Positions 63,946-64,000 of a stretch of DNA of 64,000 bases are shown here, in pieces. The DNA lies in assembly GCF_050624435.1 (NCBI RefSeq), contig NC_134540.1:105739739-105803738 (forward strand). The letters are read 5' to 3'. The translations under genes and the position numbers were made by a program. Positions within the stretch are counted from its first letter, which is position 1, and each line of letters begins with the position of its first letter. Under the pieces are notes generated by a model, which saw only the letters and a program-made list of their open reading frames with translations, ran no database searches and had not been told where the DNA came from. This DNA comes from Tenrec ecaudatus. Its lineage: Eukaryota > Chordata > Mammalia > Afrosoricida > Tenrecidae.

Positions 63946-64000
63946 CTTGGGTGTTTTTGTTTTCTCTACTACTGGACTCTGGCTGAATAATATGATCTAG

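Overview
The window is mammalian nuclear DNA, almost certainly from an afrotherian and most likely a tenrec (Echinops-like). Three things point there. About 60 copies of a tRNA-derived SINE of the AfroSINE type are scattered on both strands. RTE and LINE repeats of afrotherian character are present. Two copies of the SPIN hAT transposon occur, and among afrotherians SPIN is known from tenrec. The species call is inference from repeat content.

Only one protein-coding exon is supported. A CpG island at about 480-1340 carries the first coding exon of DOCK9 (zizimin-1, a CDC42 guanine-nucleotide exchange factor) at 1101-1229 on the + strand. It encodes 43 residues in phase 0 and ends at a consensus GTGAGTAAG splice donor. 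The remaining ~62.8 kb looks like DOCK9 intron 1. I found no sequence resembling the second coding exon. The other open reading frames are chance frames in the CpG island, in repeats or in microsatellites.

The intron is a layered record of transposition. Oldest are MIR and other ancient mammalian repeats (about 5080, 14655, 61575). Next come degraded L1 copies: antisense ORF2 ends at 38810-40495 and 58530-59650, and a sense 3' UTR at 26085-26410. An RTE (BovB-like) LINE at 54670-57050 is split by later insertions. A LINE family whose 3' end reads AATAAAATGATTT recurs at least eight times. AfroSINEs occur throughout. DNA transposons are SPIN at 11868-12059 (perfect 8-bp target duplication) and 31030-31487 (inside a SINE), another short hAT at 16669-16891, and two mariners at 40908-41839 and 51990-52924. 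Both mariners share the same internal deletion. A truncated 7SL (SRP) RNA retropseudogene lies at 60203-60390.

Tandem repeats include a 64-bp unit with an alternating A-B (128-bp) higher-order pattern grown inside an L1, a 39-bp array, a 37/38-bp array, a compound GT/GA minisatellite, and a run of 28 G. No new gene system was found. The most notable items are the horizontally acquired DNA transposons, the shared-deletion mariner subfamily, the higher-order array, the RTE/SINE shared 3' tail, and a G-quadruplex-capable motif with a possible upstream ORF next to the DOCK9 start.
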